DNA of 64,000 nucleotides, taken from contig CALFTN010000089.1 in assembly GCA_937916395.1 (NCBI GenBank), forward strand, positions 26,492 through 90,491, written 5' to 3'. Positions 17,297 through 26,438 of this stretch are shown here, piece after piece (the first letter of the stretch is position 1; every line of letters begins with the position of its first letter). The position numbers and the translations under genes were made by a program. This stretch comes from an uncultured Clostridia bacterium (lineage in GTDB: Bacteria > Bacillota > Clostridia > Oscillospirales > Acutalibacteraceae). The notes under the pieces were generated by a model. The model worked only from the letters and a program-made list of their open reading frames with translations, ran no database searches and was not told the origin of the DNA.

Positions 17297-17307
17297 GGGT
17301 TGATTAA

Positions 17308-17778
17308 ATGGCTAAAGAGCCTAATTCCAATGGAATGCATATTGAATATCATACTGTGGATCGCAAAAAAGAAAAAGCAGCTGATTGCATTTATCTTGAT
17401 GAAAAAAGAATATGTCGAAACAAAAATTGCCACGAATATTTATCTAAATGCTTTGCTTCAACTGCGTGTACTTTAAGGGTTAAATCAACTGATAAACCAG
17501 AACAATCCCCGGCAAAGAATAATAGTACAATAAAAAAGAAACACATTGTAGATGTTTGTTGTACTTTGCCTTTAAACTGCGAAATTGAAAACAGAACTTT
17601 TGGTAAAGGTACTTTTAAAGAGTTTAATAGAAAATCAAGAGTAATTTATATTGATTTTGGTGAAAGAGGCGTTAGAGGTTTCCAATACCCAGAAAGTTTT
17701 TATAATGGCTTTTTGTCAGTTTCAAGTGAATTGAAAAAGTGTGTAAAAAATGATAGGCACAAAGCAAGAAAAAGGTGA
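17308..17778 (+). CDS. Small zinc-knuckle/SH3-like protein in the defence operon
   Basis: A 156-residue basic protein. The N-terminal part has a cysteine cluster (C27, C36, C41, C48, C53; RICRNKNCHEYLSKC) that could bind zinc. The C-terminal part (FGKGTFKEF, VIYIDFGERGVRGF, FYNGFL) looks like the small SH3/Tudor-like barrel found at the end of UvrD/PcrA and related proteins, often a protein or nucleic-acid contact. It sits 11 nt after the helicase gene and 4 nt before DUF4391, so it is co-translated and may be an adaptor for the helicase. No enzymatic motif. Confidence 0.65.
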   Translation: MAKEPNSNGMHIEYHTVDRKKEKAADCIYLDEKRICRNKNCHEYLSKCFASTACTLRVKSTDKPEQSPAKNNSTIKKKHIVDVCCTLPLNCEIENRTFGKGTFKEFNRKSRVIYIDFGERGVRGFQYPESFYNGFLSVSSELKKCVKNDRHKARKR

Positions 17779-17782
17779 TTAA

Positions 17783-18391
17783 ATGCTCGGTCTTCCAAAA
17801 TCAACAGAACTTTCAAAGCAACTACCTAAAAAATTGATTTATGAAAAGTTTAATATGAGTAATGCGGAAAAAGAACGTATAGATACCGATATTTCCCGAA
17901 TTACTATTGTTAATGAAGTTTCACCTACAAGAGTTAATATTGTAGCTGGTGAAACAGTAAAATCATTTTTTGTGGTTCTTGTTCAGTTGAAAAATAAGAG
18001 TTTTAATGAGAAAAACATTATTAAAATAACAAAGTTTATTCCACAAAATATTCTTTTTATACTTGAATGTGAAAATGAAGCAAAACTTGCGGTTTTTCGT
18101 GCTGGTCAACTTCTGCAAAGTGAGTGGTCTGCTAAAGAAAGTCACACTATTCAATTAAAAGGTTTAAATTTTGATAGCTTGTGGGAGAATGTAATAATTC
18201 AGATCGGTAGTTTAGAACTTGAAAAGGATAACACACTCGACGAACAAATCGCAGTAGATGAAAAGCGTGCGAAGATAGAAAAAGAAATAACTCGTTTAGA
18301 AAAATTAGCACGGGCAGAAAAACAGCCAAGAAAGAAATTTGAACTTGTTGAACAAGTGAAAAAATTAAAAAATGAACTTGGTGGAACATAA
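17783..18391 (+). CDS. DUF4391 domain protein
   Basis: A 202-residue protein with the DUF4391 signature opening (LPKSTELSKQLPKK, then FNMSNAEKERIDTDISRI) and a C-terminal coiled coil of about 45 residues (KIEKEITRLEKLARAEKQP). DUF4391 proteins are regularly encoded between a SNF2-type helicase and a type III-like methyltransferase. Their biochemical role is not established, and a structural link between helicase and Mod/Res is a reasonable guess. A relic of a second DUF4391 C-terminus is at 21221-21302. Confidence 0.8.
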   Translation: MLGLPKSTELSKQLPKKLIYEKFNMSNAEKERIDTDISRITIVNEVSPTRVNIVAGETVKSFFVVLVQLKNKSFNEKNIIKITKFIPQNILFILECENEAKLAVFRAGQLLQSEWSAKESHTIQLKGLNFDSLWENVIIQIGSLELEKDNTLDEQIAVDEKRAKIEKEITRLEKLARAEKQPRKKFELVEQVKKLKNELGGT

Positions 18392-18417
18392 TTGTATCTT
18401 GAAAGGGGGAAAATTGA

Positions 18418-20232
18418 GTGTCGAAAAAAGGTAGTTTCTTGGATAATCCGTTTGGAGGAATGTTTGACTTTAACCGTGACGGAAAAGAAGATTTTGGTGA
18501 ACAATGGCTTGCTTATAAAATTTTTCAAGAATGCACCAAAGAAGATAATGACGATGCTGACTTGAACTTTGATGACGACGATTTTTCTCCTTCAACAACT
18601 TACCAGTGGAGAACTCGGGTTGAAGTTGATTATAGTTTGGGGGTATATCCTGAGCATTATGAAACCGAAGAGGAATATTTAGAAGCATTTAATGAAGCAA
18701 AATATGCCTGGCGGGAAGATTGTGAAGATGGATATGAATACGGCATATTTCCGGATGATTATGAAACAGAAGATGAATACAATGAAGCTCTTGAAGAAGC
18801 AGCGGAAGAATTTGGTGTTGCTGACTGTAACAATACAATAAATTTAGAATTAAAAGTTTCTGTAGGATTTTCTGAAACAGATAAGTTGGAAACAATAAAG
18901 GAAAGTGATTTTCCTAATAAGCGCAGATATAAAGCAGCTTATACTTTGGCAAACGATTATCTTTGCTATTCAAATAAAGAAAGAGAAAATCGCGTTAAAG
19001 ATTGTTGTGAATTCATTCTTGAAAATGCAGATACAATTCTTGCTGCAAATTACTGTACCTGTGATTACGGGTTTATTTATGCACAAGCAGTGAAAGATAA
19101 TTTTACTTTGCCGGTTTCTCTTCCTGAAGAAGATGAAAAACCAGAGTATAATATCATAGAGATAATGAAAAAAATTTCTAAAAAAGATGTTAACCTTGCT
19201 TTGCAAGTATGGCGTTGGTTAGTAGAGAATTTCTTACCATATTCTCAATATACACCAAGAGGTAAAGAAGAACTTACTTTGCATATAATAAATCATTTTT
19301 TTTATATGCCTGATAACTTCAAACCTGCGCTTGCTCACTATTTGAATGATAACCCAGAATTTTGTGACACAATTATGTCTGCACACGAAGAAGTTGCTTC
19401 ATATTTATCTAATCTTATCTGCGTATGTATTCAGGAAGAACTTTTTGAATTAGCAAACCGCTTGTTTGAGTATGGTCTTGAAAAAGCCGATGGAAAATGG
19501 AAAGAAATTAACGGATTTGTAAGCAGTATAATAAGTTTTAGCAAAACTTATTCTGAACTTGAAACAATAGAGTATTTCCAAAGTGCCATGCTTCCACTTG
19601 TAAAAGCGATAGATATTGGAATGGTACAGGATGAAATTGAGGGATGGGAAAAAGAAATTGCTGAATACGTTGCTTATATAGAAAAAGACTGCGAGCAATA
19701 TGCTTATACCCGTAAAAACGCTTGGCGAAAAACAGCACCGGATGGTTCAGAGTATGGAATGAATCCTCGTTGGTATAATAGCGAGGAAGAATATCTTGCT
19801 GATTTGAATGAACATAAATACGGTTGGCGAAACTGGTGGACCAATCGGGATACTTTAGGACTTGATCCAACTGCATTTGAAACAAATGACGAGTTCTTAA
19901 AGGCTTTTTCTGCTCAAAGGGAAGAAAACCGTCGAAAGGAGCAAGAGCAGAAAGAAAAACAAAGGCAAAATGATTTACAACGAAAAAGACTTGAACAACA
20001 AAAAGCTGTTGATGACGGTAATATTTACACAATTTGCGGTGTATCTTTCACACACGCTTCTCACCCGTATCACTATAAGACAAACGACCAAACCATAAAA
20101 ATTGGTGATACCGTTATTGTTCCTGTTGGAGATAAAAAGGCAGAAGGTACAGTGATTTCAATCGGACAGTACACAAGACAAGCTGCACCATTTCCTATAG
20201 ATAAGATAAAAAGCATAATTTCAAAAGTATAG
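18418..20232 (+). CDS. Repeat protein with EF-hand-like N-terminus and SH3-like C-terminus
   Basis: A 604-residue acidic protein. Residues 15-28 hold DFNRDGKEDFG, an EF-hand-like calcium loop. Four copies of a ~34-residue repeat (W-R, then LG/YG-x-x-P-x-x-Y/F-x-T/S-E-x-E-Y-x-x-A) lie at about 64-97, 98-131, 436-469 and 470-504, flanking a helical middle of about 300 residues. The last 50 residues (GDTVIVPVGDKKAEGTV) resemble a small SH3-like barrel, as in the 17308 protein. GTG start with AGGGGG 8 nt upstream. Repeats of this kind occur in uncharacterised Clostridia proteins; I know no function. Confidence 0.6.
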   Translation: MSKKGSFLDNPFGGMFDFNRDGKEDFGEQWLAYKIFQECTKEDNDDADLNFDDDDFSPSTTYQWRTRVEVDYSLGVYPEHYETEEEYLEAFNEAKYAWREDCEDGYEYGIFPDDYETEDEYNEALEEAAEEFGVADCNNTINLELKVSVGFSETDKLETIKESDFPNKRRYKAAYTLANDYLCYSNKERENRVKDCCEFILENADTILAANYCTCDYGFIYAQAVKDNFTLPVSLPEEDEKPEYNIIEIMKKISKKDVNLALQVWRWLVENFLPYSQYTPRGKEELTLHIINHFFYMPDNFKPALAHYLNDNPEFCDTIMSAHEEVASYLSNLICVCIQEELFELANRLFEYGLEKADGKWKEINGFVSSIISFSKTYSELETIEYFQSAMLPLVKAIDIGMVQDEIEGWEKEIAEYVAYIEKDCEQYAYTRKNAWRKTAPDGSEYGMNPRWYNSEEEYLADLNEHKYGWRNWWTNRDTLGLDPTAFETNDEFLKAFSAQREENRRKEQEQKEKQRQNDLQRKRLEQQKAVDDGNIYTICGVSFTHASHPYHYKTNDQTIKIGDTVIVPVGDKKAEGTVISIGQYTRQAAPFPIDKIKSIISKV

Positions 20233-20242
20233 GGGTATGAAT

Positions 20243-21220
20243 ATGAATTTTGGTGAATCTGTATTATTTGCATCCATTATGACGTTGATGGATGAAGTTA
20301 AAAGCAAAAAGCCAAGTGGTACACAAGCTGTATCGCAACCAAATAGTACAGATATAAAGTTCACATTTGAGAATTTAAAGGTAAAGGATAAGCTTATTTC
20401 ATTGGCAGAGCAGTTGTTTACTAAAGCAAATGAGGCAAGTAATACATTTGTTGAAATGGATATTCCGCTAATGATATCTTCTCTTATAGTAGGTTGTATT
20501 TATGAGTCTGTTAAATCTATATCTGGTGATTACGAAACCCAAAGCAAGATTTTCGACTACGCTGTGAAATATTGTAATGTTCAAACCGAATTTACCTGGG
20601 ATACTCTTCAAAGCGATGAAGAAGTAGAAAGCGTATTGAAACAATTATATGAAATGACATTAAACGTGGTGTTTGTCGCATCTTCGGTTAGTGGTGCAAA
20701 TGATATAAGCAATGATTTTATCAGAGTGATTACCGAGTTGATGGACTATATGGAGCAGTCAATAATATATCGTTTCGCTTCCGTATCTTTTTCACAAAGA
20801 CCGCCTTTAGTTGCTCTTGATATGATTATAGCAGCTATGAAAAGAGAGATGCATAGGTTAGAAGAAGAGGATCCATCTCTCAAAGAAGAATCTGTGAATC
20901 AAATTGAAGGTAGTTCGGCAAACAGTTCAGGTGGCTGTTACGTGGCAACGGCAGTTTACGGCTCTTATGATTGCCCTCAGGTATGGACTCTTCGTAGATT
21001 CAGAGATTACTCTTTAGCTAAGAGTTGGCTTGGTAGGTCATTCATTCGTTTCTACTATGCAACAAGCCCTACACTTGTTAAATTATTTGGACACACAAAT
21101 TGGTTCAATGTTGGATGCAGAAAAATACTTGATAAATTTGTAGATAAACTTATGGCAGATGGATATGAAAATACCTACTATGCCGATGATGTAAAAGACA
21201 AAATTGATTGCACCAAATAA
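20243..21220 (+). CDS. CFI-box C-terminal domain protein
   Basis: A 325-residue protein with a helical N-terminal two thirds and a C-terminal CFI-box-type segment: GGCYVATAVYGSYDCPQVW, then LRRFRDYSLAKSWLGRSFIR, YY, SPTLVKLFG. This box occurs at the end of many otherwise unrelated bacterial proteins and may be a protein-binding or lipid/metal-linked tag; its function is not established. I prefer the ATG at 20243 (7 nt after AGGGG) to the ATG at 20237. In the same frame right after its stop lies a DUF4391 C-terminus relic, which shows the operon was rearranged here. Confidence 0.65.
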   Translation: MNFGESVLFASIMTLMDEVKSKKPSGTQAVSQPNSTDIKFTFENLKVKDKLISLAEQLFTKANEASNTFVEMDIPLMISSLIVGCIYESVKSISGDYETQSKIFDYAVKYCNVQTEFTWDTLQSDEEVESVLKQLYEMTLNVVFVASSVSGANDISNDFIRVITELMDYMEQSIIYRFASVSFSQRPPLVALDMIIAAMKREMHRLEEEDPSLKEESVNQIEGSSANSSGGCYVATAVYGSYDCPQVWTLRRFRDYSLAKSWLGRSFIRFYYATSPTLVKLFGHTNWFNVGCRKILDKFVDKLMADGYENTYYADDVKDKIDCTK

Positions 21221-21302
21221 GGCTGTGCAGAAAGAAAACAACCGAAAAATAAATTTGAATTGGTGCAGAAAATAAAGGAGTTGCAAGCGCAAACAGTATG
21301 AA
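21221..21302 (+). pseudogene. Relic of a second DUF4391 gene (C-terminal end only)
   Basis: The frame at 21221-21302, directly after the CFI-box stop, reads AERKQPKNKFELVQKIKEL up to a TGA. It aligns with the C-terminus of the DUF4391 protein at 17783 (AEKQPRKKFELVEQVKKL). The nucleotides differ throughout, so this is a diverged homolog, not a recent copy. The TGA overlaps the ATG of the next gene (ATGA), and AAGGAG inside the relic is the only ribosome-binding-like site upstream of that gene. Confidence 0.65.
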
Positions 21303-22119
21303 AGATTTTTGGTTTAAGCATAAAAAAATAATAACTGAAATAGTCGTATGGAGCATAGCTGCCATTGTATTTATTTTTGCTATCCCGATTGGAATTAACT
21401 GGGTGTATAAATTTCCGGCATCTTTACCGATTTTTGCAATGGATTGGGAAGCTAAAGATGTTTTAGCTTTTTACGGTTCTTTATTAGGGGCTGCCGCAAC
21501 TATTTTTGTTCTTACAGAAACTATTAATTTTACACGCGAGAACCAAAAGGAAGAACGCAAATTATCAATTAAACCTTATTTGGAAACGCAAAAATATAAT
21601 TATACTAATTTTGATAACTTTCCTGAAGATAAAAACATTATCTATATGGAAATAAAACCTAATATTAAAACATATCAAGGCGCACTTCCCGAAGATATCA
21701 GGTATATAATTGAAGTTGAAAAACAAAAGATTTCCGACCGAGATTATATTATGAAAACAAAAGAATATTTTGAAGAAAAATATCTTCTATATTATGAAAT
21801 ATCAAATTGTGGAGCTGGCAATGCAATAAATGTTGTTCTTAAAATTAATAACGACACAATTATTCCAGCTTTCTGTATAACTACAAACTCACCTAAGAAG
21901 ATTATGTTTATATTACATAATGATTTGTTAGAAGGTACTGAAAACAAAGATTATAAATTTGAGTTGGCTTTTGAATATACGGATATTGCTTCTTTGGGTA
22001 GTTATTATCAATCAGAAGAAGTAATACTTTTGAAAAGAAATAGGCTAATAACATATCAAAAAGAAAGTGGATTTTTATCAAAACCGAAAGAGATAGCGGT
22101 AAAACAAAAGGTTGATTAA
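21298..22119 (+). CDS. Membrane-anchored protein, unknown function, in the defence operon
   Basis: A 273-residue protein with two N-terminal membrane segments (about 12-33 and 56-77, containing WSIAAIVFIFAIPIGI and FYGSLLGAAATIFVLTETI) and a ~190-residue soluble C-terminal domain that looks beta-rich. No catalytic motif recognised. The start overlaps the stop of the DUF4391 relic (ATGA); the AAGGAG is 18 nt away, so it was probably read by coupling in the ancestral operon. A two-helix anchor with a soluble domain is a common layout for membrane effectors of phage defence; that role here is inference. Confidence 0.6.
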   Translation: MKDFWFKHKKIITEIVVWSIAAIVFIFAIPIGINWVYKFPASLPIFAMDWEAKDVLAFYGSLLGAAATIFVLTETINFTRENQKEERKLSIKPYLETQKYNYTNFDNFPEDKNIIYMEIKPNIKTYQGALPEDIRYIIEVEKQKISDRDYIMKTKEYFEEKYLLYYEISNCGAGNAINVVLKINNDTIIPAFCITTNSPKKIMFILHNDLLEGTENKDYKFELAFEYTDIASLGSYYQSEEVILLKRNRLITYQKESGFLSKPKEIAVKQKVD

Positions 22120-22154
22120 AAAGCATTAGGATATGACAGTAAGGAGGGTGTTGG

Positions 22155-23411
22155 ATGCCTGTTGCAGAAAGAGAAGCAGTTCGTTTCACAGAATTTCCAG
22201 AGATAATAGATGATTATTTTAAAAAGAATGTTGTAAGGGTTGATGTTATACCTTCAACACTTCTTCAAGATGTTGATGGTAGATGTACTGATTTTGAAAT
22301 CGTTAGTGCGAAACGATACAAGCAATATCTTGAACAAGAAATTGAATTTTGGGAAACAAATGACTCACAAAATATATTTAAAATATTTGCAGATGTTTCA
22401 TCTTATAAACAAGCTCTTGCACGATTTGAAAATGCTGTTCAGTTTGCTGAAAAAGGTTCTTCATATGAGAGCAACTGCAAAAACGAATTAAGCAGAAGTG
22501 TAAATGCAATAAATGGAAAATGGGTTTATTCAAGAACAACTATTGCAAAATATTTAGTAGAAAAATGTGTAGATTGTTCTTCACAATATATAGAAGGATT
22601 ATATCGTGGTCTTTCAAGCAATAGAACGCAAAATATTTCTATGAGTGTTGATATGGTTGAGGGAATGGGTGCAGCATTTGTATTTCTTAAGTCCTTTAAT
22701 CAGATTCCTAAATACACTAAGGAAGATTTTACGAAATTAAAAGAGAATATCGACGAAGCAAACAAGGGTTATATGGAATTGGATAGCCGTTATACAAATT
22801 CCTTTAGAGCACACGAAGAAATGGTTGCTTCTTTAAAAGAAAAAGAAAAAAATCACATTGCGGATATGAAACAAAACTCAGATGAGTTTTTCGCAGAAAG
22901 TTTGAAGAAACTTAATGATTTGGAGGTACTGTACAAAGAAAAATTGAAATTACAGGCTCCTGCTGAATATTGGGAAAAACTTGAAAAAGCTTATCTTAAA
23001 AAGGGTATTATATGGGTAGCCTTGAGCGTTGTAATTGCGGGTCTTACATTATTGGTGTCAATACTTCTTTTGAGAGAATTGCCAAATCTCTTTACAAAAA
23101 ATCCTCAATGGATAGAAGTATTTAAGAATTCTGCAATTTTTACAGTTGCGTTGAGTATTTGTATTTATATTTTGAGGCTTTTTGTGAAATTAGCAACAAG
23201 CTCATTCCATCTTTCGCGTGATGCAAAAGAAAGAAATAACTTGTCGTATTTCTACCTTGCGTTAAAAAATGATGGTTCTGTTAGCGATAAAGAACGAATT
23301 ATTGTTTTGAATTCACTGTTTAGTAGAGCTGATACTGGTCTTTTGAAAGGTGATTCTTCACCTACAATGCCGACAAGTGCAAGCGATGTAATAAATAGCT
23401 TAATAAAATAA
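22155..23411 (+). CDS. DUF6161-like membrane protein with coiled coil
   Basis: A 418-residue protein. Residues 1-200 are soluble, 200-280 are strongly coiled-coil (Lys/Glu rich), and two membrane helices follow at about 284-305 (IIWVALSVVIAGLTLLVSIL) and 325-345 (SAIFTVALSICIYILRLFV), then a short cytoplasmic tail. The layout agrees with DUF6161 membrane proteins; I am moderately sure of the family. A strong AAGGAGGGTG precedes the ATG. Its place in the operon suggests a membrane-acting part of the defence system, without direct evidence. Confidence 0.6.
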   Translation: MPVAEREAVRFTEFPEIIDDYFKKNVVRVDVIPSTLLQDVDGRCTDFEIVSAKRYKQYLEQEIEFWETNDSQNIFKIFADVSSYKQALARFENAVQFAEKGSSYESNCKNELSRSVNAINGKWVYSRTTIAKYLVEKCVDCSSQYIEGLYRGLSSNRTQNISMSVDMVEGMGAAFVFLKSFNQIPKYTKEDFTKLKENIDEANKGYMELDSRYTNSFRAHEEMVASLKEKEKNHIADMKQNSDEFFAESLKKLNDLEVLYKEKLKLQAPAEYWEKLEKAYLKKGIIWVALSVVIAGLTLLVSILLLRELPNLFTKNPQWIEVFKNSAIFTVALSICIYILRLFVKLATSSFHLSRDAKERNNLSYFYLALKNDGSVSDKERIIVLNSLFSRADTGLLKGDSSPTMPTSASDVINSLIK

Positions 23412-23503
23412 TATGGGTTTATTTTTAATAATTGTTTTAGTCACACGAATTAGAATACTGAAATACTATTTTCTTATTTAGTTTTGTTGAAAGGATTGTA
23501 AGA

Positions 23504-24451
23504 GTGGGAGTTAACGAAATATTAAAACAATATGGTAATAAATTATCTGAGTTTAAAGTTTCTGATGAACTGGTTGAAAGAGGTAAAATGTTGGTAGAAA
23601 AATTCCTACCTGTTATCAGACACATTGCTTTTGATGATTTTAAAGAAAATGTTGAAAATAATAGATTTGAAGATGCATATTCTTCTGATGTTTTTAGAAC
23701 TATAAGAGGTTTGTGCTCCGAAAATAATACTCGAATTTTAAAACAAGGCACGAAGGTGTATAGAGCCAGGATAATTGATATAAATGATTTATACACTGCA
23801 TCAAAGGGTATTGATTTCATCAACGGAGTTTTAATAGGGTATGATTGGTTAAATTCAAAAGAACCACCAATAGGTCTTTCTCCAGATGGTAGAGCTAATA
23901 GCAAATATTCTTCTTACTTTTATTGCTCTAATAATCCTAATACTGCAGCGTGTGAGGTTAAGCCAAATATAACTGATTACATATCTTTGGCAAGTTTTGA
24001 AATAAAGAAAGATTTAAAGTTGATTGAATTAACCGAAAGTCCAACAAACGATGATAATTCAGACGATGTTGAGTTTAGAAATATGATTTCCCGATATTTC
24101 TCTATTCCAATCAAAGACTCTCAAAACTATAAGCTGACTCAATTTATAAGTGATGAAATAAGAAAATCCGGAATTGATGGTTTGTGTTATAAGAGTTACT
24201 TTACTGGAGCTATGAATTATGTCATATTTAACTGTTGTATGAGTAATATTGAATTTTCTAAAAGTAAGGTATTAAAATTGCATTCTCAAAAACTGTTTTT
24301 TATTGATTTTTCAAATGAGAAAGTTCTTCAGACGACTTGTGAAACTGATGTTGAACCTGAAAAAATTTTAAGTGAGAAATGCTACTTGTTTGAAATAATT
24401 GAGAGTGCACACAAGAGAAATATCCTTGAGGAGGACGAAGATAATGGATAA
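23504..24451 (+). CDS. RES-domain protein (NAD+ phosphorylase/glycohydrolase family)
   Basis: A 315-residue protein with a RES domain from about residue 80: KVYRARI carries the conserved Arg, RANSKYSSYFYCSNNP the conserved Tyr region, and TAACEVKP the conserved Glu. Characterised RES toxins (for example MbcT) degrade NAD+. Normally a RES toxin is paired with a Xre-type antitoxin; none is adjacent here. Instead the gene overlaps the Mod gene by 8 bp, so it is translated with the methyltransferase. GTG start with AAGGA 8 nt upstream. The N-terminal 80 residues are additional. A role as NAD+-depleting effector of the operon is inferred. Confidence 0.75.
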   Translation: MGVNEILKQYGNKLSEFKVSDELVERGKMLVEKFLPVIRHIAFDDFKENVENNRFEDAYSSDVFRTIRGLCSENNTRILKQGTKVYRARIIDINDLYTASKGIDFINGVLIGYDWLNSKEPPIGLSPDGRANSKYSSYFYCSNNPNTAACEVKPNITDYISLASFEIKKDLKLIELTESPTNDDNSDDVEFRNMISRYFSIPIKDSQNYKLTQFISDEIRKSGIDGLCYKSYFTGAMNYVIFNCCMSNIEFSKSKVLKLHSQKLFFIDFSNEKVLQTTCETDVEPEKILSEKCYLFEIIESAHKRNILEEDEDNG

Positions 24452-26438
24452 ATTGAAAATGCATAGCGTTAATAAGGTGGATGAAAATATTGAAAAAATT
24501 GGGAAATTATTCCCGAACTGTGTCACCGAGCGAAAGAATGAGAAAGGTGAAGTGGAGTATGCCATTGACTTTGATATGCTTAAACAGGAACTTTCTGATG
24601 TTGTGGTAGAAGGTAACGAAGAACGTTATCAATTCACTTGGCCTGATAAGAAAAAGTCCATTCTTCTCGCCAATGCTCCTATTGCAAAGACCCTCCGTCC
24701 TTGCCGTGAAGAAAGCGTTGATTTTGATAACACTGAGAACCTTTATATTGAAGGCGATAACCTTGATGTTTTAAAGCTTTTACAGGAAACATATCTCGGT
24801 AAAATCAAAATGATTTACATAGATCCGCCTTACAACACTGGTAACGACTTCGTTTATAACGACGATTTTGCGGAGAGTGCTGATGAATATCTCGCTAATA
24901 GCGGTCAATTTGATGAAGATGGTAATCGTCTTGTTGTCAATACTGAAAGCAACGGCAGATATCACACTGATTGGCTTAATATGATATATCCTCGATTGAA
25001 ACTTGCGAAAGATTTACTTACTGATGACGGTGTAATATTTATCAGCATCGATGACTACGAACAAGAAAATTTAAAAAAGTGCTGTGATGAAATTTTTGGT
25101 TCATCTAATTTTATTACACAAATTGTTTGGGAACGTTCTTACGCACCAATCAATATGGTTAAGCATTTTTCAAAAAGTCACGATTATATATTATGTTACG
25201 CAAAGAAAATAGAAGAGGCTGTATGTAATGGGTTACCTCGTCCCGAATCGACGGATTCAAAATACGGCAACCCAGATAATGACCCTCGTGGTTTGTGGAG
25301 AACTGACAACTTGTCAGTTGGTCCTGTAATTGAAGAGAAAGTTTATGAAATTACAACTCCAAGTGGCAGAAAATGTTGGCCTCCAAAAGGACGTTGTTGG
25401 TTATATACCAAAGAAAGATACGAAGAAATGGTTGCAGATAACAGAATATGGTTTGGGGAAGATGGCAATAATGTTCCTGCTCCTAAAAGATTCTTGTCCG
25501 AAGTAAAACAAGGATTAACACCTATGACCATCTGGAAATATACAGATGTTGGACATACCCAAGATTCAATGCGTGAACTTCGTGAATTGTTTGATGGCGA
25601 AAAAGTGTTTGATTATTCTAAACCGATAAAGTTAATGAAGCAATTAGTTAGACTATACACAAAAGAAAATGACTTAGTTTTAGATTTCTTCTCTGGTTCT
25701 GCCTCAACTGCCCACGCTGTTATTGAGTTAAATTCAGAAGATTGCAAAAACAGACGTTTTTTGATGGTTCAATTGCCCGAAGAAACTTCTCCCAAAAGCG
25801 ACGCTAATAAACTTGGTTATAAAACCATTTGCGATATCGGTAAAGAACGTATCCGCCGAGCTGGAGAAAAAATAAAGGCAACTAATAAAAAAATAACTAT
25901 AACACACGAAATAACTCCGGTCCAAGAAGTTTCGTTGGATGATACTGGATTTACCTTTCAACAAACAATGTTTAAAGAATATAAAGGTGAAACAAAGCTG
26001 GATATAAAAGATTTACATATCGATAATCTTGATACAGGCTTCCGTGTTCTCAAACTTGATAGTACAAATATGAAGGATGTTTATTATAACCCAGAGGAAT
26101 TCGAAGCAACTCTCTTTGATAGCCTTGAAGATAATATCAAAGAGGACAGAACACCTGAAGATTTACTTTTCCAGGTTATGCTTGACCTTGGTATTCTTCT
26201 TTCAAGCAAAATTGAAGAAACTAAAATTGTAGGCAAGAAGGTATTTAATGTTGCAGACGATTTCTTAATTGCTTGCTTTGATGAAAATGTAACAGACGAA
26301 ACTATTACTGCCATTGCAAAACAGAAACCATATTATTTTGTAATGCGTGACAGCTCAATGGCATCTGACAGTGTTGCAACAAACTTCGACCAAATCTTCG
26401 CAACCTACAGCCCTGAAACAGTAAGGAAGGTGCTGTGA
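24444..26438 (+). CDS. mod: Type III-like site-specific adenine-N6 DNA methyltransferase (Mod)
   Basis: A 664-residue beta-class adenine methyltransferase. NLYIEGDNLDVLKLL precedes the catalytic motif IDPPYNTGNDF (motif IV, about 130-140), and the SAM-binding motif I, DFFSGSASTAHAV, comes later (about 415-427), with a target-recognition region between. This is the type III Mod order. The start at 24444 has GAGGAGG upstream; the longer frame from 24399 runs inside the RES gene. It would modify one strand of a short site for self-recognition. Its stop overlaps the start of the small membrane gene (TGATG). Confidence 0.9.
   Translation: MDKLKMHSVNKVDENIEKIGKLFPNCVTERKNEKGEVEYAIDFDMLKQELSDVVVEGNEERYQFTWPDKKKSILLANAPIAKTLRPCREESVDFDNTENLYIEGDNLDVLKLLQETYLGKIKMIYIDPPYNTGNDFVYNDDFAESADEYLANSGQFDEDGNRLVVNTESNGRYHTDWLNMIYPRLKLAKDLLTDDGVIFISIDDYEQENLKKCCDEIFGSSNFITQIVWERSYAPINMVKHFSKSHDYILCYAKKIEEAVCNGLPRPESTDSKYGNPDNDPRGLWRTDNLSVGPVIEEKVYEITTPSGRKCWPPKGRCWLYTKERYEEMVADNRIWFGEDGNNVPAPKRFLSEVKQGLTPMTIWKYTDVGHTQDSMRELRELFDGEKVFDYSKPIKLMKQLVRLYTKENDLVLDFFSGSASTAHAVIELNSEDCKNRRFLMVQLPEETSPKSDANKLGYKTICDIGKERIRRAGEKIKATNKKITITHEITPVQEVSLDDTGFTFQQTMFKEYKGETKLDIKDLHIDNLDTGFRVLKLDSTNMKDVYYNPEEFEATLFDSLEDNIKEDRTPEDLLFQVMLDLGILLSSKIEETKIVGKKVFNVADDFLIACFDENVTDETITAIAKQKPYYFVMRDSSMASDSVATNFDQIFATYSPETVRKVL

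Noticed and set aside
23437..23904. 155-codon minus-strand frame
   Set aside because: Antisense shadow of the RES-domain gene with no start signals of its own.
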